NCBI GenBank assembly: GCA_963847345.1
Contig: CAWJZU010000018.1
Location: forward strand, 1-64,000
Source of the DNA: DATARH01 sp963847345
GTDB lineage: Bacteria > Pseudomonadota > Alphaproteobacteria > ATCC43930 > CGMCC-115725
Direction: 5' to 3'
Length of the DNA stretch: 64,000 nt
Below, one piece after another: positions 7,634 to 16,463 of this stretch. Made by a program: the position numbers and the translations under genes. The notes under the pieces are model-generated. The model saw only the letters and a program-made list of their open reading frames with translations. It did no database searches and had not been told where the DNA came from. Every line of letters starts with the position of its first letter. The first letter of the stretch is position 1.

Positions 7634-8851
7634 CTAGGGAAACACTGAAAAAGTAGCGAATTGGGTGGTTGCGCCTGGGTAGAATTTCGTCCGGCCGGGG
7701 GGACCGAGGGGCGGGACGATGCAGCGTCAAGGGAGCTTTTCGCAGGCGGAATACGCCGGCAAGAAAAAGCAGACGCGGCGCGACAAGTTCTTGGCCGAGA
7801 TGGAGCAGGTGGTGCCGTGGGCGCGGCTGGTCGACCGTCTGCGCCCGCTCTACCCGAAGGGCGAGCGCGGCCGCAAGCCGATCGCGCTGGAGCTGATGCT
7901 GCGCATCTACTTTTTGCAGCAATGGTACGGGCTGGCGGATGAAGCGCTGGAGGATGCGCTGTACGACAGCCAAGCCTTGCGCGGCTTTGCCGGCATCGAT
8001 CTGACGCTGGACGCGGTGCCCGACGCGACGACGGTGCTGCACTTCCGCCACTGGCTGGAGCGCCACGAGCTGACCCGGGCGCTGTTCGACGAGATCGCCG
8101 CGATGCTGGCCGAGCGCGGTTTGTTGATGCGCCAAGCTACCATTGTGGATGCCACCATCATCGCCGCCCCGCCCTCGACCAAGAACAAAGAGAAGGCGCG
8201 CGACCGGCAGATGCACCAGACCAAGAAGGGCAATCAGTGGCATTTCGGGATGAAGGGGCATATCGGCGTGGACGTCGCCTCGGGGGTGGTGCACACGGTC
8301 GTCGGCACCGCCGCCAACGAAGCCGACATCAACCAGATGGCGGCGGTGCTGCACGGCCAGGAAGAGGCGGTGTTTGCCGACGCCGGCTATACCGGGGCAG
8401 ACAAGCGGCCGGAGCATGCCGACCGCGATGTCTGCTGGAACATCGCCATCAGGCGCAGCATCATCAAAGCTTTGCCCAAAGCGCTGCGGGATGTGGCGGA
8501 GCCGGTCGAGCGCGCGCTGGCGCAGGTGCGCGCCCCCGTCGAGCACCCGTTCCACGTCGTCAAGAACCTGTTCTGCCATAAGAAGCTGCGCTATCGCGGC
8601 CTCAAGAAGAACACCGTGCAATTGCACACTCTGTTCGCGCTGGCCAATCTGGTGATCGTCAAGAAGGCTCTGCTCGCTCAACCCGGCTGACGATACCCGG
8701 ATTCTGTCCCGATCCCGCAAACAACACAGGAAACCCGGCCCAACCCCCGATTTATACCAACCAGACCGCCACCCACGCGGCGCGCCGCCCCAAAATCAGG
8801 CCGTAGCCGCCGAACCGTCAGCTATCCTCGCTATGTTCAGTGTTTCCCTAG
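7634..8851 (+). mobile_element. IS5-family insertion sequence, copy 1
   Basis: A complete element of 1210 bp at 7638-8847. Its ends are perfect inverted repeats, GGAAACACTGAA and TTCAGTGTTTCC, and it is bounded by CTAG on both sides (7634-7637 and 8848-8851). CTAG fits the YTAR-type four-base target duplication known for IS5 elements. It carries one intact transposase gene. It inserted next to the iteron-like repeats. A diverged second copy lies 7.6 kb downstream. Confidence 0.85.
7719..8690 (+). CDS. IS5-family transposase (copy 1)
   Basis: An intact 323-residue DDE transposase. The N-terminus MQRQGSFSQAEYAGKKKQTR leads into the DUF772 domain (IALELMLRIYFLQQWYGLAD). The DDE core includes IVDATIIAAPPSTKNK (first Asp) and VFADAGYTGADKRPE (second Asp), with the C-terminal EHPFHVVKNLF region holding the Glu. 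Length and domain order are normal for IS5, so the copy is probably active. Confidence 0.9.
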   Translation: MQRQGSFSQAEYAGKKKQTRRDKFLAEMEQVVPWARLVDRLRPLYPKGERGRKPIALELMLRIYFLQQWYGLADEALEDALYDSQALRGFAGIDLTLDAVPDATTVLHFRHWLERHELTRALFDEIAAMLAERGLLMRQATIVDATIIAAPPSTKNKEKARDRQMHQTKKGNQWHFGMKGHIGVDVASGVVHTVVGTAANEADINQMAAVLHGQEEAVFADAGYTGADKRPEHADRDVCWNIAIRRSIIKALPKALRDVAEPVERALAQVRAPVEHPFHVVKNLFCHKKLRYRGLKKNTVQLHTLFALANLVIVKKALLAQPG

Positions 8852-8922
8852 TCCCCGGCCGCATAATTAACGAAATTCCCCCTCGTTCCGCGCTGCTCCT
8901 TGGCGCGTCGTGAGAGGGAAGA

Positions 8923-9204
8923 ATGCAGATACTCGAACACCGCAAAGTCAGTTCTCCTGATGCTGCGCAGTATCTCGGGATCAGCGCCAGTACGCTTTCA
9001 AAGCTGCGCGTTTTCGGTGGCGGCCCGAAGTTTCACAAGCTCGGTCGCCGCGTTGTCTATGACACCCGTGATCTTGATGCCTGGTTCGAGGCGCGGCAGC
9101 GTTCGTCAACATCCGACAGCGGCGACGTGCCAACTCCAAACCGGCGCAAGGGGCGCGCTCGTGCGGCTGCGCCCGGCGACAGGAAAGTGGCGGGTGGGTG
9201 GTAG
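8923..9204 (+). CDS. AlpA-like helix-turn-helix DNA-binding protein
   Basis: A 93-residue protein with an N-terminal excisionase/AlpA-type winged helix (VSSPDAAQYLGISASTLSKL, then FHKLGRRVVYDTRDLDAWFE), a family that controls excision or gene expression of integrated elements. The C-terminal 40 residues are basic and low in complexity. GAGAGGGAAG precedes the ATG. Its stop is two bases before the toprim gene's ATG at 9207, so it heads an operon with the toprim and DUF3987 genes. It is the only unbroken gene at the left end of this element. Confidence 0.8.
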   Translation: MQILEHRKVSSPDAAQYLGISASTLSKLRVFGGGPKFHKLGRRVVYDTRDLDAWFEARQRSSTSDSGDVPTPNRRKGRARAAAPGDRKVAGGW

Positions 9205-9206
9205 CA

Positions 9207-10096
9207 ATGCCGGCAGCCGAAATTGCCGCCGCGCGCTCGGTGGTGCGCACCGAGCGGGCGGGTGGTGGCGCTGCCGCTGTCCGGTACATGGCAGCCGCGG
9301 TGCCAGCTTGGCGCTGCGCGACGGCGAGCGTGCGCTTGTCGTCAAATGCTGGGCCGGGTGCGATCCCGGCGAGGTGGTTTCCGAGCTGGGCCGGCGCGGA
9401 TTGGTCGGTGGTCGGGCGCCAGGCATTCGCACTTCATCGCACTTTGCCACTCGCATCGATGCTGAAGCCCGCATTGCCACCGCCCGTCGCCTTTGGACAG
9501 CGGCGCAGAGCGCGTTTGGCGGCCCTGTGGTGCGCTATCTCGCGGGCCGCCGCATCATCACCCTGCCCCCGCCGCCTTCGCTGCGCTATGCGCCTGCGCT
9601 GCGCCGTCCTGACGGCAGCCGCGGGCCGGCGATGATCGCGCGCATCGACAGCGCCGACGGCGAGCTGATCGGCGTGCATCGCACTTGGCTATTCCGCGAC
9701 GAGCACGGGACTTGGTGTCGTGAAAGTCGCGCGATGCTCGGCCGTGCTGCCGGCGGCGCGGCGCGGCTTGCTGAACCGGAGACAACGCTGCTTGTCGGCG
9801 AAGGCATCGAAACATGCCTCGCCGCAATGGAGGTGACCGGAACGCCTGCTTGGGCCGCGCTCAGCACGTCCGGCCTGATCGCGCTCGCGTTGCCGGCATC
9901 GGTCCGCAATGTTGTCATCCTTGCCGATCCGACGCCAACGGAGCCGGTCAGCGCGCGGCCCGCGCGGCTGCGGCGCGCTGGTTGGCGAGGGGCGCCGCGT
10001 CCGCATCGCGATGCCGCCGGACCCGGCACCGATATGTGCGGATTTGCTTGCCGACGGCCCCGCAGCATCACGCGAGCGATCGATGCCGCCGCGTGA
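9207..10096 (+). pseudogene. Toprim-domain primase-like gene, multiply frameshifted
   Basis: Remains of a DUF7146/toprim protein of the type encoded beside DUF3987 in alphaproteobacterial elements. An N-terminal zinc-finger region is readable as GGWWRCRCPVHGS and VVKCWAGCDPGEVVSELGRR. The toprim domain shows TTLLVGEGIETCLAAMEVTG with the acidic Glu, and NVVILAD. The start MPAAEIAA is in a different frame from ALGGAHRAGGWW (shift near 9230). At the 3' end GQRAARAAAARWLARG, GEGRRVRIAMPPDP and AIDAAA fall in three different frames between 9930 and 10090. The stop overlaps the next gene's GTG (GTGA, 10093-10096), so the original coupling is preserved. Confidence 0.7.
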
Positions 10097-11788
10097 CGGC
10101 GCCGCGCGCCGTGCGCGCGATCATCGGCGCGGCACCCGAGCTGGTCCCCGCCGATCTTTGGGCGGCGCCCGACATGGGCGTCCTGCGGCTTCATCGCCAT
10201 CCGCCGCCGCCGCTACCTCTGGCCGTATTCGGGCTGCCGTGGGCCGAGTGGATCGGCACCGCCGCCGAGGCCGCGGCGTGCGCGCCCGACTACGTGGCGG
10301 CGCCGCTGCTCGCCGCCGTGTCGGCGCTGATCGGGCATGCCCGGTGGGCGGAGGCGGTGCCGGGTTGGGCGGAGCCACCGCATCTTTGGATCGGCGCCGT
10401 TGGCGACAGCGGCGCCGGCAAATCGCCCGGCGCTGATTGCTTGATGTGCGACGTGTTGGCAGAGATCGAGCGGCGCATGCTCGCCGACTATCCCGACCGG
10501 CTTCGGGAGTGGCGGGCGGCTGCCGAGCTGGCAAAAGCCGCGGAAGCCGCGTGGCAGGGCGAGGTGCGCGAGGCGCAGCGCCGAGGAGCGCCGCCGCCGC
10601 TGCCGCCGGCCGCAATCGCTGGTTCCGAGCCGCAGGCGCCGCGACTGCGGCAGCATGACGTGACGATCGAGCGCGTCGCGACATTGCTGGCGACGGCGGC
10701 GCCGAAGGGGCTGCTGATAGTGCGCGACGAGCTGGCCGGCTGGATCGACGGCATGGACGCGTACCATCCGGCCGCCCGCGGCTTCTGGGTGGAGGCATAC
10801 GGCGGCCGGCCGTACCGCGTCGAGCGGCAGAAATCGCCCGAACCGATCGTGATCCCGCGCGTAGCCGTCGCGGTGTACGGCACGACGCAGCCCGAGCGGC
10901 TGGCGCTGCTGATGCGCGGCGCCGATGACGGGCTGCTGGCGCGCATCATGTGGACGTGGCCTGAGCCGATCCCGTTCCGCCTCGGCCGGCGCGCGCCCGG
11001 CGCCGCCTGGGCGATCGGCGCGCTGGACCGGCTGCGCGAGCTGGAGCTGATGCCGGGCGACCCGCCGGCGCCGGTCACGGTGCCGCTGTCGGCCGAGGCG
11101 CGCGACATGATCGAGGAGTACGGCCGCGAGATGCAGCAGCGGCAGGCGGAAATGGGCGGGCTGCTGCGCTCGGCGGCAGGCAAGGCCGCGCGGCCAGGCG
11201 CTCCGGCTGGCGCTGATCCTGGAGTACCTGTGGTGGTGCGGGATGGACGGCATGTCGCCGCCGCCCGCCGAGATCGGCGCCCGCGCGTTTGCCGCCGCCG
11301 CGGCGCTGGTCAGCGACTACCTGTTGCCGATGGCCGAGCGCGTCTACGGCGATGCCGCGGCGACTGAGCGCGAGCGCGGCGCCGCGACGCTGGCGCGCTG
11401 GATCATGGCGCAGCGCCCGGCCGAGCTACATGTCCGGCACCTGCAGCGGGAGGTGCGGTTGCCGGGGTTGCGCACCGCGGACCAGATACGGGCCGCCGCC
11501 GACGCGCTGGTCGAGACCGATTGGCTGCGCCCGCCGCCGCCTGCCAGCGAGTTCGGTGCCGGCCGGGCGCGTGTCGCCTATCCGCTCAATCCCAGGCTCT
11601 GGGAGGCTGCCCCTGAGTCGGTGGTCCGACACCTTCGCGCGGCTGTCGGGCGGCGCCGACACTATGGACAGAATGCGACACTGTGCGGGGCTGTCGCCCA
11701 TAGTGTCGCACAATGTCCATTGTGTCATGACAGCGTCCGCCCAGCCGCGGCCTGTTGCCGATGCCGCGGCATCCGCAGGAGCGGGTGA
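10093..11788 (+). pseudogene. DUF3987 (helicase/primase-associated) gene, frameshifted
   Basis: The GTG start at 10093 gives VTAPRAVRAIIGAAPELVPA, a normal opening for DUF3987 proteins of integrated elements. The Walker A-like loop is WIGAVGDSGAGKSPGADCLM. LLIVRDELAGWIDGMDAYHP follows, and the IPRVAVAVYGTTQPERLALL segment after it is also typical. Near 11190 the frame changes: the continuation ALRLALILEYLWWCGMDGM and GARAFAAAAALVSDYLLPMA is in the plus-one frame and runs to 11788. One indel therefore splits a protein of about 560 residues. The 3' end carries a long inverted repeat at 11658-11726. Confidence 0.7.
11658..11726. repeat. 28-bp imperfect inverted repeat
   Basis: The arms 11658-11685 and 11699-11726 match at 23 of 28 positions around a 13-base centre. 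Each arm carries the words GACAC(T/A)ATGGACA and TGCGACACT. The structure spans the end of the DUF3987 reading and stops directly before the ATG of the next gene, so it could act as a terminator, an operator or a protein-bound cruciform. Confidence 0.55.
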
Positions 11789-12242
11789 TGCCGAGACGCT
11801 AAACAAGACGGCAGAGCGTGCGGCCTCTCATTGGGGCGACGCCGAGGCGGAGCGCGCCGCCATCGTCGAGTTCACGAGCGGCATCCCGTGCGAGTGGGCC
11901 GAGGGCTTTGTCCGGCTCGATCCCGATCGGCCGTCTGGTGATGTGCCGCCGGGACGCTGGCAGCGCTTCGTCGATGACATCGGACGTTTTCTCGACAACG
12001 GGTTCGCCGAGCAAGCCGCTGCGCTCGGCTGGGGACCGTTCGACCTGTTCGGCTGCGATCGTGACCGGCCTTTCGCTTGTATAGACGGTGCCGGGCTGCT
12101 CTGGCAGCTCAACGGCGATCGGCTGGTTGCGCTTACGGTCGACGTCGCAGTGATTGAAACCCGGGCCGGCGCGCGGCAAACCTATCGGCGCAAGCCAAGC
12201 GAGCCGGGCCGTGTGCTCGCATGGGAATTGGAGGCGCGGTAA
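11727..12242 (+). CDS. Hypothetical protein of the integrated element
   Basis: An intact 171-residue protein starting MTASAQPRPVADAAASAG. Its core, EFTSGIPCEWAEGFVRLDPD, then RWQRFVDDIGRFLDNGFAEQAAALGWGPFDLFGCDRDRP, is typical of uncharacterised proteins that follow DUF3987 genes. The aromatic, acidic central region and the C-terminal ETRAGARQTYRRKP are well formed, so it is expressed or was until recently. Earlier ATG codons in the same frame lie inside the inverted repeat; the one at 11727 directly after the repeat is preferred. Function unknown. Confidence 0.7.
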   Translation: MTASAQPRPVADAAASAGAGDAETLNKTAERAASHWGDAEAERAAIVEFTSGIPCEWAEGFVRLDPDRPSGDVPPGRWQRFVDDIGRFLDNGFAEQAAALGWGPFDLFGCDRDRPFACIDGAGLLWQLNGDRLVALTVDVAVIETRAGARQTYRRKPSEPGRVLAWELEAR

Positions 12243-12321
12243 TCATGCCACGCATCTCTGCCCAAAGTCGGTAACGCAGTCCGAGTTGCCAAACGATTTC
12301 CTAAAAAACGGGGAGCACATA

Positions 12322-12550
12322 ATGGGCGGCATCGGATCGGGACGGCCGAGTGGGTCGGGGCGCGATACGGTCGAAGCCTGCCGCTCGCTCGACGCGAACC
12401 GGCTGCACCGCGAAGGCTGCCTACCCGCCGGCTGGGTGGGTGGCTGGCAATGAACGCGCGATGGGAAGCAAGTCGCGTTGATCAGCTTGCGCGCCGAGGC
12501 CGACCGACTGCACCTCAATTATCGTATACGCCTTGGCGACGATGACTTCT
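12322..12550 (+). pseudogene. Conserved element-associated ORF with nonsense mutation and truncation
   Basis: The frame opens MGGIGSGRPSGSGRDTVEAC and continues SLDANRLHREGCLPAGW, a familiar N-terminus in mobile-element proteins of this group (GGxGSGR, then the LDxxRLxRxG motif). At 12451-12453 a TGA replaces the Trp expected in GWQ-W-TRDGKQVALISLRA. The reading then continues in frame to NYRIRLGDDD before family likeness ends near 12550. GGGGAG precedes the ATG. The gene is therefore both interrupted and truncated. Confidence 0.6.
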
Positions 12551-13035
12551 CTACTAGGCCAGATTTGAACGCATATTCTGGTATCGGACGCATCGATGCT
12601 ACTCACCCTACCCCGCTTGACGGCGGACGCGTGGCTGTAGTCGTTCGAGAGTCGCAACAAATGACCCAAGATCATCACTTTCTCCAGAACTCAATTGCCG
12701 TATCGTATGGTGACCTAATACCCGATAAGCGTCAAATTGGACATCATCAATTCTATCGTGGGATAATTGGTTGGGAAATCCTTCATTGCATCGCGCGTAA
12801 ATTAAATCCAAATCACCCCGTTTCCGGATTTCGGGGCCGACAACTCCGCTGTTTCAGACATATCTAAGCGAATTCAACGCGCTATTCGCCATCGCCGAGG
12901 CGATGGCCCTTTCGCAGGCCAGGCCGGCCCCGGAACAACTCACGGCGACCGGCGCAGCCTAGTGGTACAAATCTAACGCTTGGTACCCGGTGAAACTTGA
13001 TCCCATTGGAGGCACTGAAATTGTGATTCCAGTTC
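12551..13035. other. Gene-poor stretch with a short relic
   Basis: This stretch has lower G+C than its surroundings and no convincing gene; the frame that stays open to 12867 has no recognisable family beyond 12550. At 12870-12962 a short reading, FNALFAIAEAMALSQARPAP, looks like the C-terminal tail of some lost protein but has no start. The rest up to the NTF2-like gene appears empty. Confidence 0.35.
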
Positions 13036-13497
13036 TCAAAGCCCTAGGTCGGAAAGGCTTGGGTGATCGTCTGGCCGTCGCCCTAGGGGCCAACGGTATT
13101 TCCGGTCCGCCTCTGTAATCGGTAAATCATTGATAGATGCAAAGCGTCGCTCCATTACGCCATCGGCATTGAATTCCCAGTTCTCATTGCCGTAGGAGCG
13201 GAACCAATGTCCGCTGTCATCATGCCATTCATAAGCAAAGCGAACGGCGATACGGTTATCGCCAAATGTCCACATCTCTTTGACTAAGCGGTAATCGAGT
13301 TCCTTATTCCATTTGCGAGTGAGAAACGCCACGATCTCGGCGCGCCCATTGATGAACTCCGCGCGATTTCTCCAGCGGCTATCTTCGGTGTACGCCAGTG
13401 AAACCCGATTGGGATCGCGACTGTTCCAGGCATCTTCTGCCATTCGGACCTTCATGATCGCGGTCTCGCGGCTGAATGGGGGAACGGGAGCAGGCAC
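13036..13497 (-). CDS. DUF1348 / NTF2-like (SnoaL-fold) protein
   Basis: A 153-residue protein of the DUF1348 branch of the NTF2-like superfamily, a cone-shaped fold used by small hydrolases and isomerases. Nearly the whole length is family-like: KVRMAEDAWNSRDPNRVSLA, DSRWRNRAEFINGRAEIVAF, YEWHDDSGHWFRSYGNENWE and VMERRFASINDLPI. Its substrate is unknown. The frame is open to 13692, but the GTG at 13497 is preceded by AGGGAGGT, an excellent RBS, and the family usually starts close to VPPF. It stands alone beside the IS1380 transposase gene. Confidence 0.85.
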   Translation of the reverse strand: MPAPVPPFSRETAIMKVRMAEDAWNSRDPNRVSLAYTEDSRWRNRAEFINGRAEIVAFLTRKWNKELDYRLVKEMWTFGDNRIAVRFAYEWHDDSGHWFRSYGNENWEFNADGVMERRFASINDLPITEADRKYRWPLGRRPDDHPSLSDLGL

Positions 13498-13731
13498 GGT
13501 TACCTCCCTGTTTCTAGTTAGCTCCTTTAAACCGACATTCGCCGGATTGCCGGTCGTTTTGTGGAATTTTCCGTCCCGTTGAGGCGCGCTGCAAGGAAAT
13601 TCAATCGGTGGCCGGCTGTGCCGGCGGCCAAATCGGTGGGCTTTCCGCCGCAAAGGGCTGGAGCGCATCGCGCGGCCTGCATCAGGGCACACTTCGACCT
13701 TCCCCCTGCCACATTTGCTCCCGTTGCCCCC

Positions 13732-15081
13732 TCATGCCGGCGCAGTCGGGGCACGCAGTCGGGCGATCAGCGACAGGATTTCGGCGAACACCTGTCGCGG
13801 CACTGCGACCTCGGCGAGCTGGAACGTGACGTATCGGCCGTGACTGACGACCTTCGCGCCGATTTTGATCAGCTTCTCGCGCAGGCTGGTCATTGACCAC
13901 CTCTCCACCGTCTTGGGCATTGCCAGCGTGCGCATGAAGTTCCCGAGATTATAGGCCAGCGCGTGGAGTTGAAGACGCACGGCATTAGCGGCGAAAGTCC
14001 GGCATGACAGCCGCGTCCATTTGACTGCGTTCTTGCCTTCCTTGATATACTGCTCACACGTGCCACGCCGGTTATAGAAGGCGACAATACCCCGGGCAGA
14101 CCGCGCCAAATTGGTGACGATGAAACCGACCTGCGGGTATAGCTCGCCCGGATGCCATTCGACCTTGGCCACGACATGGCGCGGCTTGTTCCAGCTCTGC
14201 GCCTGGTAGCGGAAGCTGGCGTAATAGCGCCGTACCTCGTGGGGCGGTCGCCCAACTGGGCGCTTCAGCAGATGTCCGATCTTATCCTGCAAGACCTGGT
14301 TGGCAGGAAGCCGGATCGTGTAGCTGGCACCCTCGGCTTCGAGTAACTCGTAGATCTCAGGATTCGCGAAGGCTGCATCGCCCCGGAAATACAGATGCTT
14401 CACGATGCCCCGGTAACGAGCAATCACCGGCTCCAGCACGGCACGCCAACCATCGGCGCTGTGCACATTGCCCGGTCTCAACGCACACCGTTCGACATCG
14501 CCGAACTGGTTGAACACGAAGAGCGGGTGGTAGCAGGTGCAGCCAAAGTGGCCATTATAGGCGCTGCCTTCCTGTTCGCCATAGGTCGGGCTTTCGCTCA
14601 AATCCATGTCGAGTATGACGGTCTTCATCCCTCGCCGCCGGCGCACTTTGTCAGTCCACTGACCGGGCAGATTGGTAAGAGCGGTAAGATTCTCTGGCCG
14701 GCTCAACCACTTTGTCTCAAAGCGGCCCATTTGGCTGGCCGAGGCGGCAGATCCGCTGATCGCCCTGTCCCCAACTACCCAACGCATTGCCGGGTCACGG
14801 CACAGCCGCTCGGCGTCGTTCACATCTTCGTACCCAGCCAGCCGCCCAAACAGGGCTTGGCGCAGAAGGCCCGATAACTGATGCCGACCGTTCTTACCGG
14901 TGCGCGCATCGGCCAGTGCATTTGTAGCCGTAGCGGTCAGATGCAGCGCGTCGTCCAGTTCACGGTAGGCCAGCAGTCCCGCATCGGAGGTAATTGTAGA
15001 ACCGCGAAATTGGAGCATCAAGCGGCGATCGAAATCGAGCCGCAGCGCGCTTCTATCCGCTTCACCCGTCGGGTCCGCCAT
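13732..15081 (-). CDS. IS1380-family transposase
   Basis: An intact 449-residue DDE transposase of the IS1380 family. Landmarks are the N-terminal LQFRGSTITSDAGLLAYREL, the region LFGRLAGYEDVNDAERLCRD, the first catalytic Asp in VILDMDLSESPTYGEQEGSA, the second in HLYFRGDAAFANPEIYELLE, and the C-terminal GTCEQYIKEGKNAVKWTRL with the Glu. The length is normal and no frame is broken. I could not identify the terminal inverted repeats with confidence, so only the gene is given. It separates the DUF1348 gene from the shattered patatin-like gene. Confidence 0.9.
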   Translation of the reverse strand: MADPTGEADRSALRLDFDRRLMLQFRGSTITSDAGLLAYRELDDALHLTATATNALADARTGKNGRHQLSGLLRQALFGRLAGYEDVNDAERLCRDPAMRWVVGDRAISGSAASASQMGRFETKWLSRPENLTALTNLPGQWTDKVRRRRGMKTVILDMDLSESPTYGEQEGSAYNGHFGCTCYHPLFVFNQFGDVERCALRPGNVHSADGWRAVLEPVIARYRGIVKHLYFRGDAAFANPEIYELLEAEGASYTIRLPANQVLQDKIGHLLKRPVGRPPHEVRRYYASFRYQAQSWNKPRHVVAKVEWHPGELYPQVGFIVTNLARSARGIVAFYNRRGTCEQYIKEGKNAVKWTRLSCRTFAANAVRLQLHALAYNLGNFMRTLAMPKTVERWSMTSLREKLIKIGAKVVSHGRYVTFQLAEVAVPRQVFAEILSLIARLRAPTAPA

Positions 15082-15149
15082 TGCTGCCCCGGTTGGCTAC
15101 CAGTAAGATGCTAAATCTTAATCCAAAACCGCCTTCGAAGCGCTCAAAA

Positions 15150-16358
15150 TCACAGCCTCATCCGGCGAATGCGAGTTAAAATGTCTGGCGGCTCATCTCC
15201 GCTCAACACTGGCTTAATGTACACGATTTTTCCGGGCCTGCTGTCGCTCTCTGGATAATGTATTGTCCCGATCGCATATTTTGGCCGACGCCATCCGGGT
15301 ACGCTCGGCTGAGGCTCGCGGAAACAACCGATGCTAGGGAAATCAATGTTGATACCAAGATGAAGTCGAGCATTGCGGATGGCACTACCAAGATTGGCGC
15401 AGACATAATCCCGATCCTGATCTCCATCTACGATAACGATATTGGCACAACGACGGCGCAGCATCTCGTGAATCCCCAATCTCTCGAAATATCCTCCATC
15501 GGACAAATGAATATAGGGCTGCGCCTTTGCATCCGACCCTACGGCATGTCCGAGTAGGTCAAAAAAAATGGGAGAAATGCCACCCGAGGACGATTTCGGC
15601 GATAGCTACGTGATCTAGATGAATTTGGATTACCCAGCCACCAGCCGAAACCAACGTTGAAGATCGCCATAAGCGAGCTCACTGGCACAGAGGGATAATA
15701 TTCTGAAGCCCTGCCCGCCGAAGCACCGGAGATCGCCATCGCGGTTCCTAGCGTTATACCGCCGTTTAAATCACCGTACTCGATAGTCGGCCGATAGCCT
15801 AGACGATGATGACCGCAGACTAGCGGTGTTATGACGAACGGTTCTGCATGGCGGTATCGCGATGTCACGCTTTTACCCCTGACGATGCTCAGGGCCAAGT
15901 TGATGACATGAAAAGGGCGCCAGTCGCCAACAATGAGTGACCGCGGCCATAGTTCGGCCATATGGATATCGTCACGCTTCAGCGGAATACGACACATCGT
16001 TGGGTTGAGAGGAAGAGTCTGGCCCTGCTATAGTGTCGCGCGTGGCTAGCAGAAAGATCTCGATCAGCCTCCGACGGTATAAGGCATGAAGGGATATTCC
16101 ATTTACATCGATTAGCCAAGCCGCTACCATCCACCCCGTAGCCAGTGTTATAGTAAAGACAATCAAATTCCGCCACTCCGCCCAATAACGGCCAGCTCCC
16201 GGCGGGTCCCAGGAACTATCGTAAACATAAAGAAGTGATGTTTGTAGCGGTCCGACCAAATATAACGTCGTCAAACTTGGATCGATATAAATGCAACAAT
16301 AACAACACCGAAAACTGCGCATTCCGTTGCCATATCTCCGGGATGGCCGACCCCGCAC
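15150..16358 (-). pseudogene. Patatin-like phospholipase, truncated and frameshifted
   Basis: Three minus-strand frames together give the C-terminal half of a large membrane-associated patatin-like protein. From 16358 comes a membrane segment and NGISLHALYRRRLIEIFLLA. After a shift near 15990 follow WRPFHVINLALSIVRGKSV, FVITPLVCGHHRLGYRPTIE, GGITLGTAMAISGASAGRAS and FNVGFGWWLGNP. After another shift near 15565 come FDLLGHAVG, then LSDGGYFERLGIHEMLRRRC and the C-terminal AIRNARLHLGINID. The DGG triad Asp is kept. The N-terminus with the catalytic Ser is missing; the nearby IS5 copy may be the cause. Confidence 0.7.
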
Positions 16359-16463
16359 TTTCCCCCGAAGCGCTATATCCCGAGCACGATTTTGCAGAAA
16401 AGCGGCGGTGTTAGCTCATCGTGCTGCGCCGTTGCTCGGCCTTTGCGTGCACCTATACAGCAC

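Noticed and set aside
13498..13731. Terminal inverted repeat of the IS1380 element
   Set aside because: No convincing match between the sequences downstream and upstream of the transposase gene could be found by eye, so element ends are not given.
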